From an uncultured Clostridia bacterium (lineage in GTDB: Bacteria; Bacillota_A; Clostridia; Christensenellales; Aristaeellaceae), in NCBI GenBank assembly GCA_947166205.1, contig CAMVDI010000123.1, positions 1 to 5,459 of the forward strand: a stretch of 5,459 nt of DNA. Reading direction: 5' to 3'. Under the pieces are notes generated by a model, which worked only from the letters and a program-made list of their open reading frames with translations, was not told where the DNA came from and did not search any database. Shown piece by piece: positions 4,481-5,459 of this stretch (its first letter is position 1; each line of letters starts with the position of its first letter). The translations under genes and the position numbers were made by a program.

Positions 4481-5459
4481 ATGTATCAGGTTGTAAAACG
4501 GGACGGAAAGATCGCGGAATTTGAGATCAGCAAGATTTCCGACGCGATCACCAAGGCTTTCGTCGCGCTGGACAAGCAGTATCACCCCAGCGTCATCGAC
4601 ATGCTGGCCCTGCGGGTCACGGCGGAATACGAGCCCATGATCCGGGACGGGAAAATCGCCGTGGAGACGATTCAGGACTGTGTGGAAAAGGTTCTGAGCG
4701 AGGCGGGCTACGCCGACGTGGCCAAGGCCTACATCCTCTACCGGAAGCAGCGGGAAAAGGTCCGGAACGTGAATTCCGCCCTGCTGAACTACAAGGATCT
4801 GGTGGACAACTATCTGCATATCAACGACTGGCGGGTGAAGGAGAACTCCACGGTGACCTATTCCGTGGGCGGCCTGATCCTGTCCAATTCCGGCGCCATC
4901 ACGGCGAACTACTGGCTGTCCGAGATCTATGACCCGGAGATCGCCGAGGCCCACCGCTCCGCCGCCCTGCACCTGCACGATCTGAGCATGCTGACGGGAT
5001 ACTGCGCCGGCTGGAGCCTGAAGCAGCTGATCCAGGAGGGCCTGGGCGGCGTCCCCGGGAAGATCACCTCCTCCCCCGCCTCCCATCTGTCCACCCTGTG
5101 CAACCAGATGGTGAACTTCCTGGGCATCATGCAGAACGAGTGGGCCGGCGCCCAGGCGTTCTCCAGCTTTGATACCTACCTGGCGCCCTTCGTCCGGGTG
5201 GACAGCCTGAGCCAGAAGGAAGTCAAGCAATGCATCCAGTCCTTCATCTACGGGGTGAACACGCCCTCCCGCTGGGGAACCCAGGCGCCCTTCTCCAACA
5301 TCACGCTGGACTGGGTCTGCCCGAAGGACCTGGCGAACCTGCCCGCCATCATCGGCGGGAAGGAGATGGACTTCACCTACGGGGAATGCCAGAAGGAAAT
5401 GGACATGGTCAACAAGGCCTTCATCGAGATCATGATCGAAGGCGACGCCAACGGCCGCG
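4481..5459 (+). CDS. nrdD: Anaerobic (class III) ribonucleoside-triphosphate reductase, partial (C-terminus off the right edge)
   Basis: NrdD reduces ribonucleoside triphosphates to deoxyribonucleotides under anaerobic conditions using a C-terminal glycyl radical made by NrdG. The window holds 326 codons of an expected 700 or so. Residues about 3-93 form an ATP-cone (VVKRDGK, KISDAITKAF), the allosteric domain that senses ATP versus dATP. The barrel domain then begins: ENSTVTYSVGGL (121-132), HLHDLSMLTGYCAGWSL (164-180), QMVNFLGIMQNEWAGAQAF (209-227) and GVNTPSRWGTQAPFSNITL (258-276) are strongly characteristic of class III reductases. Cys175 in the GYCAGW segment is a candidate active-site cysteine. 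The thiyl-radical cysteine, the zinc site and the glycyl-radical loop would lie beyond the edge, so activity cannot be judged. The ATG at 4481 has AAAGGGAGG 6 bases upstream and matches the usual ATP-cone start. Its promoter carries paired NrdR boxes. Confidence 0.96.
   Translation, partial: MYQVVKRDGKIAEFEISKISDAITKAFVALDKQYHPSVIDMLALRVTAEYEPMIRDGKIAVETIQDCVEKVLSEAGYADVAKAYILYRKQREKVRNVNSALLNYKDLVDNYLHINDWRVKENSTVTYSVGGLILSNSGAITANYWLSEIYDPEIAEAHRSAALHLHDLSMLTGYCAGWSLKQLIQEGLGGVPGKITSSPASHLSTLCNQMVNFLGIMQNEWAGAQAFSSFDTYLAPFVRVDSLSQKEVKQCIQSFIYGVNTPSRWGTQAPFSNITLDWVCPKDLANLPAIIGGKEMDFTYGECQKEMDMVNKAFIEIMIEGDANGR

Noticed and set aside
4285..4524. Plus-strand 79-codon frame possibly encoding a leader peptide before nrdD
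   Set aside because: Its start lies upstream of the predicted transcription start and between the NrdR boxes; it has no ribosome site and overlaps nrdD out of frame.
4130..5230. Minus-strand open frame of 366 codons opposite nrdD
   Set aside because: Runs antisense across nrdD, its promoter and the end of nrdG; no motif supports it.

Overview
The window is GC-rich (over 60 % by eye) and densely packed. It reads like chromosomal housekeeping DNA from an anaerobic, high-GC member of the Clostridia (Bacillota). The pointers are a class III (oxygen-sensitive) ribonucleotide reductase with its radical-SAM activase, a meso-diaminopimelate dehydrogenase, strong AGGAGG-type ribosome binding sites, sigma-A-type promoters and tandem NrdR-type boxes. 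Taxonomy is inferred from these traits only. I see no mobile element, CRISPR array, tRNA or rRNA.

Layout. Positions 1-580 (minus strand) hold the first 193 codons of gpmA, cut by the left edge. Positions 581-812 are a divergent intergenic region with back-to-back promoters, one for gpmA and one for the dap operon. The plus strand then carries dapA (813-1697), dapB (1694-2434, overlapping dapA by 4 bases) and ddh (2493-3464). A structured hairpin region with a 7-T run (3464-3546) closes that operon. It is followed at once by nrdG (3567-4256). The AT-rich spacer 4257-4480 holds two NrdR-box-like palindromes over a well-formed extended -10 promoter. nrdD (4481 to the right edge) follows, with 326 codons present.

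How the genes work together. DapA, DapB and Ddh are the enzymes that carry aspartate semialdehyde plus pyruvate to meso-diaminopimelate by the one-step dehydrogenase branch, supplying peptidoglycan and, after decarboxylation elsewhere, lysine. NrdG generates the glycyl radical on NrdD, which reduces ribonucleoside triphosphates for DNA synthesis without oxygen. The NrdR boxes predict repression of nrdD when dATP/ATP status is high, but nrdG lies upstream of this control.

I found no undescribed system. The points most worth checking are regulatory: the NrdR-box/promoter overlap in front of nrdD alone, the terminator or attenuator directly before nrdG, and a DapA that lacks the usual lysine-feedback residues in an operon with no lysine riboswitch.
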